From contig JAKSOY010000103.1 of assembly GCA_024405255.1 (NCBI GenBank), positions 1-15,212 of the forward strand: a stretch of 15,212 nucleotides of DNA, in the 5' to 3' direction. This DNA is from Kiritimatiellia bacterium. GTDB lineage: Bacteria; Verrucomicrobiota; Kiritimatiellia; RFP12; UBA1067. The notes under the pieces are model-generated. The model saw nothing but the letters and a program-made list of their open reading frames with translations. It made no database searches and had not been told where the DNA came from. The position numbers were made by a program, and so were the translations under genes. Positions 1 to 9,063 of this stretch are shown here, piece after piece (within the stretch, counting starts at the first letter, position 1; each line of letters starts with the position of its first letter).

Positions 1-2
1 GG

Positions 3-803
3 TCCTTGGGTCCGCGCGAAGGTTGGGTGACGACCGAGAAGCCGATCGCGCCGGGAGAACTGGCGACCGTCGGGCGCGTGACGATGCCGTTGTTCCCCTT
101 TGCCGCGCCGCAGCGGTATGAGTTTCGTTTTGGCGAAAACCGGTGGCGCCTCTATGTGCTCCCCGAATTGCCGGCCGAGGAACCGCTTCCGGCAGGCGTC
201 GTGCGCACGGCCGATCCGTCGGTCGCGGCGACCGCGCTGGCGAAGGGCGGGCGCGTGCTCTACACGGGGCGGGGCGTCAATTCCGACACCACCTGGTTCA
301 CGCCGATCTACTGGTCCACGGCACTCTTCCCGGCGCGCCATGCCCATGTGGGTCTGGGGGCCGTCATCGATGCGGATCATCCCGCGCTCGCGCCGACGGG
401 ATGCGACACATGGCAGGACGAGTTCTGGCGTTCGCTGTTCACCCCCAACGAATCGCGTTGGGAACAGAGCGCCTTTTCCTATCGTCTGCGCGACATGCCG
501 GCCGACTATCGTCCGCTCGTGACGGTTGTTCCCGATCTGCACCATTCATTCTTCATTTCGCCGCTCTTCGAGGTCTGCGTGGGCGAAGGACGTCTCCTCG
601 CGTGCGGGTTGAAGATCGACGCCGACACGCCTTCGGCGCGCCTCCTGCGCCGTTCGCTCTACCGCTATCTCGCGTCGGAAGATTTCAAGCCGAAGGCGAA
701 GATGACGATGGACTGGTTCGATCAGTCCTTCTGCGGAAAGAAAGTGTCCGCACCTGCGGCAAAGAAGATGGACAAGTTTGTTGAGGACATGAGAAATCTT
801 TAA
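3..803 (+). CDS. GH2-type glycoside hydrolase, C-terminal part (5' end outside window)
   Basis: The open frame runs in from the left edge, so no start can be assigned; the TTG at 6 is only the first possible initiator in view. The 265 visible residues resemble the C-terminal region of GH2-superfamily glycosidases (beta-galactosidase-like). They contain a Rossmann-like stretch with a GGRVLYTG strand-turn (about residues 80-90), then FTPIYWSTALFP, a DADHPALA segment, and near the end PLFEVCVGEGRLLACGLKID followed by RLLRRSLYRYLAS. That ending is common in this family. Catalytic glutamates would lie upstream and are not visible. The stop TAA lies 20 nt before the next gene, which has its own Shine-Dalgarno site, so the three hydrolases probably form one operon acting on a complex glycan. 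The family call rests on remembered motif similarity, not a search, and the exact substrate cannot be told. Confidence 0.6.
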   Translation, partial: SLGPREGWVTTEKPIAPGELATVGRVTMPLFPFAAPQRYEFRFGENRWRLYVLPELPAEEPLPAGVVRTADPSVAATALAKGGRVLYTGRGVNSDTTWFTPIYWSTALFPARHAHVGLGAVIDADHPALAPTGCDTWQDEFWRSLFTPNESRWEQSAFSYRLRDMPADYRPLVTVVPDLHHSFFISPLFEVCVGEGRLLACGLKIDADTPSARLLRRSLYRYLASEDFKPKAKMTMDWFDQSFCGKKVSAPAAKKMDKFVEDMRNL

Positions 804-823
804 TCCTAAAAGGAGACGAACGA

Positions 824-3070
824 ATGAAGAAGAGCATTTTGATGTGGGTCGCGGCGCTTGCCCTGGGGACATCGGCTTCGACGATGGAAATCTGGAGCAA
901 CCAGCCCGCCTTGGATTGGAACGACCGCTACCCCATCGGGAACGGTCTCGTGGGCGCGATGGTGGCGGGTGCCGGCGAAACGCGCATCCAGTTCAACCAT
1001 GGGCGCCTTTGGACCGGCAAGCCGAACGACTACGCCCGTTCCGACGCGGTGAAGGTGTTGCCGGAGCTTCGCCGGCTCGCCCTCGCGGGCAAGAAGAAGG
1101 AGGCGGCGGCGCTTGCCGACAAATGCTTCATGAGCGTGCCGCTTCGGCAGGAGGCCTTTTTGCCCTGCGGAGAGGTGGTGGTACGTTTCCCGGGGAAGAC
1201 GGCGGATCTCCGCCGGTCGCTCAACATCGAGACGGGGCTCCATACGGCCACGTTCTCGCTGCCGGAGACGGGTGTTGCCCAGGAGACCTTCACGCCCTAC
1301 GACGAGCCGGAATTTCTGTTCCATCGTATTCAGGCGTCGAAGCCGGGCCAGCTGAACTGTTCGGTTGCAATTGAAGTGCTCCATAAGGACGCCCGGGTGA
1401 CGCCCGATACGAATGGCCTGGTGCTCACGGGGCGCGTGCAGGCGGACGGCGTGAGCTTCTGTGCGAATCTGCGCGCGATGGTGCGCGGCGGTACGATGCG
1501 CGTGGAAGGGGGACGTCTTGTCGTGGCCGGTGCGGACGCGCTGGAGCTGCGTCTCGCGGTGGCGACGGACATGAAGAGTTGGAAGGAAATCTCGGGCAAT
1601 CCCGTGGCCGACTGCACGGCGGCGCATCAGCGCCTCGCGGGGAAGTCCTACGAGGTGGTGCGTGCGGCGCATGTGAAGAAGTTTTCGGGGATCGTGAACC
1701 GTGCGCGGCTCGATCTCGGCGAAGATCCCGCGTTGGCGAAGCTCTCCACGCCGGAACGCCTTGAGCGTCAGGCCCAGACGCACGACCCGGCTTTCGTGAC
1801 GCTCATGTTCGATTTCGGGCGCTACCTGCTCATCTCGTCCTCGCGTCCGGGTGGCGAGCCCTCGAACCTGCAGGGCATTTGGAATTGCTTGATGCATCCG
1901 CCGTGGGGATCGAAGTACACGTGCAACATCGACACGCAGATGAACTACTGGCCGGCGGAAGTGACGGGGTTGGGCGATCTCGTCGAACCGCTCGAACGGG
2001 CGATCCACGAACTCGCCGAGAGCGGTGCGCGCACGGCGGCGAAACTCTACGGCGCGAAGGGTTGGGTGCTGCACCACAACTTCGACGGTTGGCGCGGTAC
2101 GGCGCCGATCGACGGCGCGGCCTGGGGTGTGTGGCAGACGGGTGGCGCGTGGCTCTGCTACCATCTGTGGGAGCATTGGCTCTATACGCGCGATCGTGCG
2201 TTCCTTGCGCGGTCGTGGGGTCCGATGCGCAGTTCGGCCGAGTTCTTCACGGATTCGCTCATCCGCCATCCCGTGACGGGGCATCTCGTCACCTGTCCCT
2301 CCTGCTCGCCTGAACATGGCGGCCTCGTGGCGGGTCCCGCAATGGACATGCAGATCATCCGCGCGCTCTACGAGGCGCTGCTCGTGGCGGCGAAGGAACT
2401 CGGGAAGGAAGACGACCCGGTAGTCGCTAAAGTACGCGAACAGCTGCCGAACCTCGAGCCGAACCACATCGGCCGGTGGGGGCAGCTGCAGGAATGGGTG
2501 GAGGATGTGGACAACCCGAAGGACAAGCATCGCCACTTCTCGCATCTCTGGGCGGTCCATCCCGGCGCGGAGATCACGTTCGACACGCCGAAGCTGCTCG
2601 CGGCGGCCAAGACGTCGCTCATTGCGCGCGGCGACGAGGCGACGGGCTGGAGCATGGGCTGGAAGGTCAACATGTGGGCGCGCTTCCATGACGGCGACCG
2701 GGCCGAACGCATCATGCACAACCTCTTCATTCCGAAGTCCCGCGTGAAAGAGTGGGACCGTGGCTATCTTTTCCAGAGCCTGCTCGATTCATGTGGACAC
2801 AGAAGTGCGAAGACGTTCCAGATCGACGGAAACTTCGGCCTCACGGCCGGCGTCGCCGAGCTGCTCCTCCAGAGCCATCGCGTGACGGAGAAGGGCGAGA
2901 CGCTGATTGAAGTGCTGCCGGCGCTGCCCTCGCGTTGGCAGAACGGTTCGGTGAAGGGCTTCCGCGCGCGCGGCGGCCATACTGTTGACTTCACATGGCG
3001 CAACGGCAAGGTCGTCGATGTTTCCGTCCATGGTGGCTCGACGCCCTACAAGTTGCAGTATGCCAAATAA
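824..3070 (+). CDS. GH95 family glycosidase (alpha-L-fucosidase / alpha-L-galactosidase), secreted
   Basis: This complete 748-residue protein hydrolyses terminal alpha-L-fucose or alpha-L-galactose by inversion, as known for GH95. The start is ATG 824, preceded by AGGAGA at 811-816. A signal peptide (MKKSILMWVAALALG..., cleavage near residue 18-20) suggests export. The mature part opens with the family's WNDRYPIGNGLVGAMV block. Expected active-site motifs are present: NIDTQMNYWPAE (N368, D370), the general-acid motif PSCSPE (E497), and FQIDGNFG (D668, expected to help activate water). The motif at 368-370 reads N-I-D where the characterised Bifidobacterium enzyme, from memory, has N-x-N, and the neighbouring paralogue has N-I-N; this may affect specificity. 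The length is normal for the family. It lies 20 nt after the GH2-type gene and 48 nt before the second GH95 gene. The family call is strong; fucose versus galactose preference is unresolved. Confidence 0.9.
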   Translation: MKKSILMWVAALALGTSASTMEIWSNQPALDWNDRYPIGNGLVGAMVAGAGETRIQFNHGRLWTGKPNDYARSDAVKVLPELRRLALAGKKKEAAALADKCFMSVPLRQEAFLPCGEVVVRFPGKTADLRRSLNIETGLHTATFSLPETGVAQETFTPYDEPEFLFHRIQASKPGQLNCSVAIEVLHKDARVTPDTNGLVLTGRVQADGVSFCANLRAMVRGGTMRVEGGRLVVAGADALELRLAVATDMKSWKEISGNPVADCTAAHQRLAGKSYEVVRAAHVKKFSGIVNRARLDLGEDPALAKLSTPERLERQAQTHDPAFVTLMFDFGRYLLISSSRPGGEPSNLQGIWNCLMHPPWGSKYTCNIDTQMNYWPAEVTGLGDLVEPLERAIHELAESGARTAAKLYGAKGWVLHHNFDGWRGTAPIDGAAWGVWQTGGAWLCYHLWEHWLYTRDRAFLARSWGPMRSSAEFFTDSLIRHPVTGHLVTCPSCSPEHGGLVAGPAMDMQIIRALYEALLVAAKELGKEDDPVVAKVREQLPNLEPNHIGRWGQLQEWVEDVDNPKDKHRHFSHLWAVHPGAEITFDTPKLLAAAKTSLIARGDEATGWSMGWKVNMWARFHDGDRAERIMHNLFIPKSRVKEWDRGYLFQSLLDSCGHRSAKTFQIDGNFGLTAGVAELLLQSHRVTEKGETLIEVLPALPSRWQNGSVKGFRARGGHTVDFTWRNGKVVDVSVHGGSTPYKLQYAK

Positions 3071-3105
3071 GCATTTGGGCACTGATCAACATCCCGCCCC
3101 TTAAT

Positions 3106-3111
3106 GGAGAG
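3106..3111 (+). promoter_or_regulatory. Shine-Dalgarno site fixing the start of the second GH95 gene
   Basis: GGAGAG lies 7 nt upstream of ATG 3119. An in-frame ATG at 3104 overlaps this site and has no ribosome-binding sequence of its own. Starting at 3119 also puts the signal peptide (MKSLIVSLVAGIAFLLPA) at the very N-terminus, which supports 3119. Confidence 0.7.
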
Positions 3112-3118
3112 ATTGACA

Positions 3119-5896
3119 ATGAAATCCTTAATCGTTTCGCTGGTGGCGGGAATCGCCTTCCTGCTGCCGGCCTATGAGATGCGTCTCAATCCCACGCTGC
3201 CGATGACGGTGGGCGTGGATTGCCGGAACGAGAATCGTTTTGTGGGGACGATTGCCGACCTGCAGCTGAGCTTCGATGGCGTGAACACCCATCGCGGGGC
3301 GGCCAAGGCCGGTGATCGGCTCGTGAATCCGCCTGGACGAAAGTCGGCCACGACCTGCCGTTTCAGTTGTCGTTTCACGACGTCGGATGCCACGAAAAGC
3401 CAGCGGTTGATCAACAACCTCACGCCGGGAAAGGGCAACGGGTTCCTCATCGACATCTATCGGCAGCATTTTCGCATCGTCTGCGGATCCTTCCCGGGTG
3501 CGATCAACCATCCGCGTCCCATCCCCGCCGGACGCGAAGTCACGGTGGCCTTCGAACTTTCTGCGAATGGCGACGGCGTGATGACGGTCGACGGCGAGAA
3601 GTTCGTGGCATTCATGGCGCCGCGTCCCACACCGCCCGAGAAGAACGGCGTGCTGACCGATGCTTCTACGCCCTGGAAGATCCGTTTTGCCGATGCCGGT
3701 ACCTATGACCTTCGTGGATGGCAGCGCCGGGCGCTCAATTTCGGCAATGGTTATATGGGTGTTTCCGAGTTCGGCGACGTGGCGACGGAGAAGCTTCAGC
3801 TCTCCGATCCTACGTTCCACACGCGCCAGCAACACCGCAACGGCAACAAGCAAGGCAACTTCACCGATGCGGCGGATCTCTTTTTCGAATTCGGGCATGC
3901 GGGTGCAACCGGTTATGCGCGTGAACTCGACCTCGAGACGGCGGTCGCCACGATGACGTACAACGTGAAGGGCGTCACTTACACGCGCGAACATTTTGCG
4001 TCCTATCCCGATCAGGTGGGCGTGGCGCATTTCACGGCGGACCGGAAGGGCGCACTCGCCTTTACGCTCAAGCCGCAGGTCCCGTTCCCCGATGCGGCGC
4101 CGCCAAGCGATCGGAGGGGCGAGGTGCGTGCCGAAGGCGATACCGTGCACATGTGCCAGACGAGTTGCGCCTATGGCGTCAAACTCGCCGGCGAATTCAA
4201 GGTCCTCACCGATGGACGGGTGACCGCCAAGTCCGATGGCACGCTCAAGGTCGAGGACGCGGGCGAGGCGACGGTGATCTACACGCTTGCCACCAACTAC
4301 CGGCTCGTGCCGGAGATGTTCGAATGTCGCGGCGCGCAGGCGGGCAAGGATGTGGTGAACAAGCGCGCGAAGGCCTTCGGACCCGATCCCGCGCCTGTGG
4401 CGCAGCGTCGGGTGGCCGATGCCGTGGCGCTTGGTTATGCCCGGCTGAAGGCGCGGCATCTCGCCGACTTCCGCGCGCTCTACGGACGTAGCGAGCTGCA
4501 GCTCGTCTGCAATCCTGCCGACTTCACGGCGCTCACGCCGGATCTGCGTACGCAACGCGCGGGCGACAGTGTCTACTTGTAGGCGCTCTACTGGCGCTAC
4601 GGGAAGTTCCTCCTCGTGTGCTCGTCGCGTCCGGGCACGCTGCCGGGTTCGCTGCAGGGGTGCTGGGCGGGTCCCGTACTCACCACGGCGTGGGGCTCGG
4701 GCTTTTGGCACAACATCAATGTGCAGATGGACTACTGGCCGGCGTTCAGCTGCAATCTCGCGGACTGCTTCCAGGCGTATGCCGCATTCAACGCGGCGTT
4801 TCGTCCCACCACGCGCGCGGCAGGCGAGAACTTCCTGCGGCATGTCAATCCGCGCGGACTCGACACACCGCCCTGTGAAGACTTCTGGAGCATCGGTACC
4901 GCATCGTGGCCCTACGAACTGGCGGGGGCCCCGGGCGGGCATTCCGGTCCGGGTACGGGCGGCTTTACGACCGCGCTCTACACCGACTGGTACGACTTCA
5001 CGCAAGACCGCGACGCGCTCGAAAAGCATTGCTGGCCGGTGCTGCGCGGCATGGCCGACATGCTCAGCCGTTCCGTGGTGTGGACGAACGGATGCTGGCT
5101 TGCCGCGTTCTCCGCTTCGCCGGAGGTCTATTACCGCGGTCGGTACTACCACACGGTCGGCTGTGCCTTCGACCAGGAGATGATCCAGGCGAATAACGCC
5201 GCGTTCGTGCGCTTCGCCGAACTTCTCGGACGAGAAGACGATCCGGTGGTGCGGCGTTGTCGCGAACAACTTGGCAAGTACGATCCCGTGCAGGTTGGCG
5301 CGGACGGACAGATCAAGGAATATCGTGAAGAGACGCATTACAACGACTTCTGCAGCGAGCGCCATCATCGCCACATTTCACACTTGGTGGGACTCTATCC
5401 TGGCGCGATCATCAACCGCACCACGCCCGCCTGGTGCAAGGCTGCGAGCACTACGCTCGACCTGCGCGGCGATCACACCGAGGCCTGGGCGCTCGTGCAT
5501 CGGATGTGCTGTCGGGCGCGTCTTGGCGAGGGCGATCGCGCCACGATTCTCTTCGGCAATCTCATGCGCGAGAAGACGGCCGATACCTTGTGGTCGATCG
5601 CTCATGGCGTGCATATCATCGATGCCAACTACGCCGGCACGGCGGCCTTTACGGAAATGCTCGTGCAGAGCCACGAATGCGACGCGCAGGGGAACTTCAT
5701 CGTCGATCTCCTGCCGGCTCTGCCCACGGCCTGGAAGAACGCCGGTTCGTTCAAGGGCCTGTGCGTCCGCGGCGGGTGGATGATCGATTGCACGTGGAAG
5801 AACGGAAAACCGGTCAAGGTCGATCTCCGTCCGGGTCCCCACGCAGGGAAGCGTCCCCTCGTACGCTTCGAAGGTATACCATTCCCGGCGGCGTAG
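3119..5896 (+). pseudogene. Second GH95 glycosidase with extra N-terminal domain, interrupted by in-frame TAG
   Basis: The same reading frame is open from ATG 3119 to TAG 5894 (925 codons) except for one amber codon at 4580 (codon 488). Residues 1-18 are a signal peptide. Residues about 20-185 are a beta-rich segment that resembles a concanavalin-like (LamG-type) sandwich and is absent from the first GH95 protein. The GH95 fold begins near residue 198 (WQRRALNFGNGYMGVSEFG). Downstream of the amber codon come FLLVCSSRPGTLPGSLQG, HNINVQMDYWP (N532, N534), the acid motif SASPE (E669) and IIDANY (D835). The GH95 active-site motifs recognised here all lie after the TAG, so the upstream 487-residue product alone would lack them. 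The rest of the sequence is not decayed. Possible explanations are a recent nonsense mutation, a base-call error, or suppression. A possible internal restart at 4616 has no clear Shine-Dalgarno site. The sequence shows the interruption directly; loss of function is inference. Confidence 0.8.
4580..4582 (+). other. In-frame amber codon inside GH95 gene
   Basis: The reading is ...GDSVYL-TAG-ALYWRYGKFLLV.... Homology to the first GH95 protein (FGRYLLISSSRPGG) continues directly after it in the same frame. A single change to GAG or CAG would restore the gene. TAG is also the terminator of this same gene at 5894, which argues against general TAG reassignment. Confidence 0.9.
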
Positions 5897-5920
5897 CGCA
5901 CGGACAGATTGTAGTTACTA

Positions 5921-5949
5921 TTCAAAATTAACCGCAGAAATGGTATAAT
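5921..5949 (+). promoter_or_regulatory. Sigma70-type promoter for the truncated helicase gene
   Basis: TTCAAA (5921-5926) is followed after 17 nt by a perfect TATAAT (5944-5949). A TG two bases upstream of the -10 box makes it an extended -10 element. The helicase ATG lies at 5983, with GAGG upstream of it. This 86-nt gap (5897-5982) marks the switch from GC-rich hydrolase DNA to the more AT-rich island. No clear terminator for the hydrolase operon was found in it. Confidence 0.7.
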
Positions 5950-5982
5950 ACATCCACATGAGGTTCGATGAGGTTTTGAAGG

Positions 5983-6825
5983 ATGAAGAATGTTTTTACG
6001 TTCAGAAAGGAACTAATAGACGAATATGCAAAGTTCTCGACGGGCTTTGTGAGACCGTCTGCGGAAGATATTCGTGACAAGTTAGACTTTGAGTCTGCAA
6101 GTGGTCGGTATTGGAAAGAACCACTTATACAGATCAATCCGAACTACGAGAAAGACAAGACGGTTGCAGACTTGGCCTCAACTGGCGAGCTGACGCCGAC
6201 CTGCGCGGAGATATTTCAGTTGTTCAAGCCCGAGGTGCTTGCCGGGAAACTGGGATTTTCCAAAAAGCCGATTACGCTTTACAAGCATCAGCGGCAGGCG
6301 CTTTCACATGTGAAGAACGGAGAGAGCTATGTCGTGACAACTGGAACAGGATCGGGAAAATCGCTCTCGTTCTTTATTCCGATTGTCAACCGTATCTTGG
6401 AAGAGAAAGTTGCAGATCCAACGCCTCGTACGCGAGCTATTATTGTTTATCCAATGAATGCGCTTGCGAACAGTCAGCGCGAGGAAATGCGTAAGTTCCT
6501 TTGCGATTATTCTGAAACGGCGAAACCAATCACCATCGGGCGTTACACGGGACAAGAAGACGAGGAAGAGCGTAAGAAGATTCGTGAGAATCCTCCTGAC
6601 ATCTTGCTGACAAACTATATGATGCTCGATTTGATCTTGACGCGGCATACAGGTGATCAAGATGTCGTCAAGAACTGTCAGGGCCTCGAGTTTCTGGTCT
6701 TGGACGAACTGCATACCTATCGCGGACGGCAGGGGGCCGATTCTGCTCGTGTGTCGGCAACTTCGTTCGACTGGTCTGATTTCGAGGATTTTCGCCATGA
6801 TCCGTTTGCCGTCTGGATCGGTTGA
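5983..6825 (+). pseudogene. 5' fragment of large DEAD/DEAH-box defence helicase
   Basis: The 280 residues are the N-terminal portion of a superfamily-2 helicase. Visible are a Q-motif-like LYKHQRQAL (near residue 100), Walker A TGTGSGKS (120-127), a YPMNALANSQREEM block (motif Ia region), TNYMMLDLILTR, and the motif II sequence LVLDELHTYRGRQGAD with DELH at 241-244. This wording is typical of large (>1000 aa) defence-associated helicases of the MrfA/DUF1998 or DISARM/Dpd kind. After GRQGAD the protein turns into an unrelated tail (SARVSATSFDWS...) and stops at 6823. Motif III and the whole second RecA domain are absent, so it cannot be an active helicase. Another frame just after 6740 reads LLVCRQLR, which resembles the expected continuation, suggesting a frameshift followed by deletion. 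The family is clear; the exact system is inference. Confidence 0.75.
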
Positions 6826-6892
6826 TATAGTAGAAATAGCAAAGCAGAGATAAGAAAAAAATTATTAAAGATGAGAAAATAATAGTGTTTGC

Positions 6893-6907
6893 TATTGAAT
6901 TTCAATA
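6893..6907. promoter_or_regulatory. Palindromic operator-like site, probable controller-protein box
   Basis: TATTGAA-T-TTCAATA is a perfect 7-bp inverted repeat with a 1-nt centre, overlapping the -35 box of the operon promoter. A further half-site, TTCAATG, lies at 6951-6957 and covers the start codon of the controller gene. Such placement fits autoregulation by the small DNA-binding protein encoded next. Binding itself is inference. Confidence 0.55.
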
Positions 6908-6923
6908 TGATGTTTGTTACAAT
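6895..6923 (+). promoter_or_regulatory. Sigma70-type promoter of the five-gene defence operon
   Basis: TTGAAT (6895-6900), a 17-nt spacer and TACAAT (6918-6923) match the bacterial consensus well. It lies 31 nt upstream of the controller gene, within an AT-rich 129-nt gap (6826-6954) that otherwise holds no gene. Confidence 0.65.
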
Positions 6924-6954
6924 GTACCGCATGTCCAAAGAAGGATAATATTCA

Positions 6955-7173
6955 ATGGAAGTTTCGTACAAAAAGCTTTGGAAGCTGCTGATTGACAAAG
7001 ACATGAGTAAGGCCGATCTGCGACGAGCGACTGGTATATCGGCATTTACATTTGCGCGGATGTCGCGCAATGAAGACGTGAGCGTGGCGGTTTTGAAGCG
7101 CATCTGCGAAGTCCTTGATTGCGACATTGGCGATGTTGCGGAATTTCATAAGATCATTGAACCAGGTGATTGA
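6955..7173 (+). CDS. Small Cro/CI-type HTH controller protein
   Basis: The 72-residue protein is made almost entirely of a Cro/CI (XRE-type) helix-turn-helix domain. MSKADLRRATGISAFTFARMS forms the HTH pair (about residues 17-37), and VAVLKRICEVLDCDIGDVAEF is the conserved last helix. Start ATG 6955 has AAGGA 10 nt upstream. It begins the operon and ends 12 nt before the cytosine methyltransferase gene. Small proteins of this type commonly control restriction-modification genes, delaying endonuclease expression or limiting methyltransferase expression. The palindrome over its own promoter and the half-site at its start codon fit negative or dual autoregulation. The DNA-binding fold is well supported; the controller role rests on context. 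Confidence 0.85.
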   Translation: MEVSYKKLWKLLIDKDMSKADLRRATGISAFTFARMSRNEDVSVAVLKRICEVLDCDIGDVAEFHKIIEPGD

Positions 7174-7185
7174 GGTATTTGCTAG

Positions 7186-9063
7186 ATGGCACAGAAACTT
7201 TTGAAAGTAACGAAATCAAAAATTGCGCCCAAGAAGAGCGCGGTTGTGGAACCGTCGATTGTCCTTGTCGGCACCTACAAGGAAAAGCAGCTTGCCTGGA
7301 TTAAGAAGCACGGCGTTTACAATTACCCCATCAAGGAAGAGGATGGGTTAAAGCCGGAGTCGTGCGCGAAGGTCAAGGAACTGTGGCTGTATGCGAGCGC
7401 CAAGGGGAAGCGATATTGCTTCGCGGCGGAGTTCGCGGGCATTCAGAGCAAGGATGAATTTCTCGCGGCAAATCCGACTTACAAGAATCTCGGACAAAGC
7501 AAGCACGCAAGGTACATGGTTTTCAAGACCTCGGTTCTTGATTACGGCCCACGCCTTGACGGTGCAACCGTCTTTGCCCGCGTGAGCGACTTCGAAAAAG
7601 GACGCGGACGCACAAAGAAGATCGCGGCGGCGATCAAGCAATTCCACGCCGACGGCGATTTCGGATTGCTCGCCGATTATCTGCCAAACGACCTTGCCAA
7701 ATTGCCGCGTGAGCAGTTGCGCGTGTGCGAGGCTGCGGTGCAGTTGGATTTCTTCCCCAAAATGTTAAAGCCAATTGATGCAATGAAAATCAAGGTAAAA
7801 CCGAAGTTCACATTTATTGACCTGTTTGCTGGATGTGGTGGATTGTCTCTGGGATTAGAGCGGGCTGGATTTACTCCGCTACTTGTAAATGAGCTGAATC
7901 CAGATGCACTAAGCACATATCTGCTCAATCGCCGGGATGAATTCCCATGGTTGTGTGATAACAATGTTTCAAACGTAAAGGACCTTGTTCTTAACGAAAA
8001 GTTGCTTGATGGTTTTCATGCGTCCATCAAGAAGGACTTCGGAATTGATATTTACAAGGGTCAGTTGGATTTGATCTGTGGTGGACCGCCGTGTCAGGGC
8101 TTTTCAGGTCTTGGAATACGTAGGTCATATTCAGTTGAGAAAAAACAACTACCCTCCAATTATCTTTATCAGGACATGGCGTTTCTCATTAATCGGATTC
8201 GGCCAAAGATTTTCCTCTTTGAGAATGTGCGTGGATTGTTGTCGGCCAAATGGACTAACGATGGTGAGAAAGGCGAGATTTTCAAGGATGTCCTACAGAC
8301 GTTCAAGGATATCGGTGTTTATCACATTAGATTTAAACTGGTTCACGCGAAGGACTACGGTGTTCCGCAGAATCGTCCGCGTATTCTGATAGTTGGTCTC
8401 CGCAAGGATGTATTCCCTGAACCAAAGGTTGAATCTGATGATGCGGTACTTGCGGGATTCCTTCCCAAACCAGTCGGTGGCTATCCTTCGATAGAGGAGC
8501 TGCTTGGCGATTTGATGGATTTGAATTATCAACGTGGTTCCACTACCGTGACTTATCCTCGTGCTCCGCAAAATGATTGCCAGAAACGCCTACGTACAAA
8601 ACGAGATGGTTCTGTTTATAAGACCGGTGATCCCATAACGGAAATGGAGTATAGCAATCATTCCGATTTTATAGTAGAGAAGTTCACCGCAATGATTGAG
8701 AATGGAGGCGAAATTCCCGAACGCTTCCGCACAAAGAAATTTGCACAAAAAGTGTTGCCACGGACTTGGGGTAAAGACGGTCCGACGATTACAGCGTGTT
8801 CGGCACCTGATGATTATGTGCATTTTGCACAACCGCGCTCCTTGACGGTGCGCGAATGGGCACGGTTGCAGACATTCCCTGATTGGTATATTTTTGCGGG
8901 GAAACGTACGACTGGTGGTTTACGCCGTGCTGGGAATCCTCGCGAAGGAATCTTTGATCGTGAACTACCGAAGTACACGCAGATCGGAAATGCCGTTCCG
9001 GTAGAACTAGCTTATAATATTGGGCGTAACTTTGTTCAGCTTTTGGAGGGAGTCCAATGCTAA
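7186..9063 (+). CDS. DNA (cytosine-5) methyltransferase with N-terminal extension
   Basis: The 625-residue enzyme transfers a methyl group from S-adenosylmethionine to C5 of cytosine, protecting host DNA. The motifs are in canonical order: I, FIDLFAGCGG (residues 210-219); IV, GGPPCQGFS with catalytic C303; VI, ENVRG (346-350); VIII, QNRPR (395-399); a target-recognition region; and X, QIGNAVP (599-605). The first ~200 residues are an added domain of unknown type, beginning near VLVGTYKEKQLAWI and carrying a KELWLYASAKGKRYCFAAEF segment. Its codons are visibly more GC-rich than those of the catalytic part, hinting at a domain fusion. GAGG precedes ATG 7186. The gene overlaps the endonuclease gene by 7 nt. 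With an MvaI/BcnI-like partner, a CC(W/S/N)GG-like target is plausible but unproven. No vsr repair gene was found nearby. The enzyme class is certain. Confidence 0.95.
   Translation: MAQKLLKVTKSKIAPKKSAVVEPSIVLVGTYKEKQLAWIKKHGVYNYPIKEEDGLKPESCAKVKELWLYASAKGKRYCFAAEFAGIQSKDEFLAANPTYKNLGQSKHARYMVFKTSVLDYGPRLDGATVFARVSDFEKGRGRTKKIAAAIKQFHADGDFGLLADYLPNDLAKLPREQLRVCEAAVQLDFFPKMLKPIDAMKIKVKPKFTFIDLFAGCGGLSLGLERAGFTPLLVNELNPDALSTYLLNRRDEFPWLCDNNVSNVKDLVLNEKLLDGFHASIKKDFGIDIYKGQLDLICGGPPCQGFSGLGIRRSYSVEKKQLPSNYLYQDMAFLINRIRPKIFLFENVRGLLSAKWTNDGEKGEIFKDVLQTFKDIGVYHIRFKLVHAKDYGVPQNRPRILIVGLRKDVFPEPKVESDDAVLAGFLPKPVGGYPSIEELLGDLMDLNYQRGSTTVTYPRAPQNDCQKRLRTKRDGSVYKTGDPITEMEYSNHSDFIVEKFTAMIENGGEIPERFRTKKFAQKVLPRTWGKDGPTITACSAPDDYVHFAQPRSLTVREWARLQTFPDWYIFAGKRTTGGLRRAGNPREGIFDRELPKYTQIGNAVPVELAYNIGRNFVQLLEGVQC

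Noticed and set aside
806..2719. 637-codon open frame on the minus strand opposite the first GH95 gene
   Set aside because: It mirrors GC-rich third positions of a clearly real gene, is arginine- and histidine-rich, and has no recognisable motif.
3128..5374. 748-codon open frame on the minus strand opposite the second GH95 gene
   Set aside because: Same shadow effect; composition is unlike a real protein, and the + strand carries GH95 motifs throughout.
4580..5896. Reassignment of TAG to an amino acid
   Set aside because: TAG ends this same gene at 5894, and the other genes use TAA and TGA normally; one internal TAG is better explained by mutation or error, though it cannot be excluded from this window.
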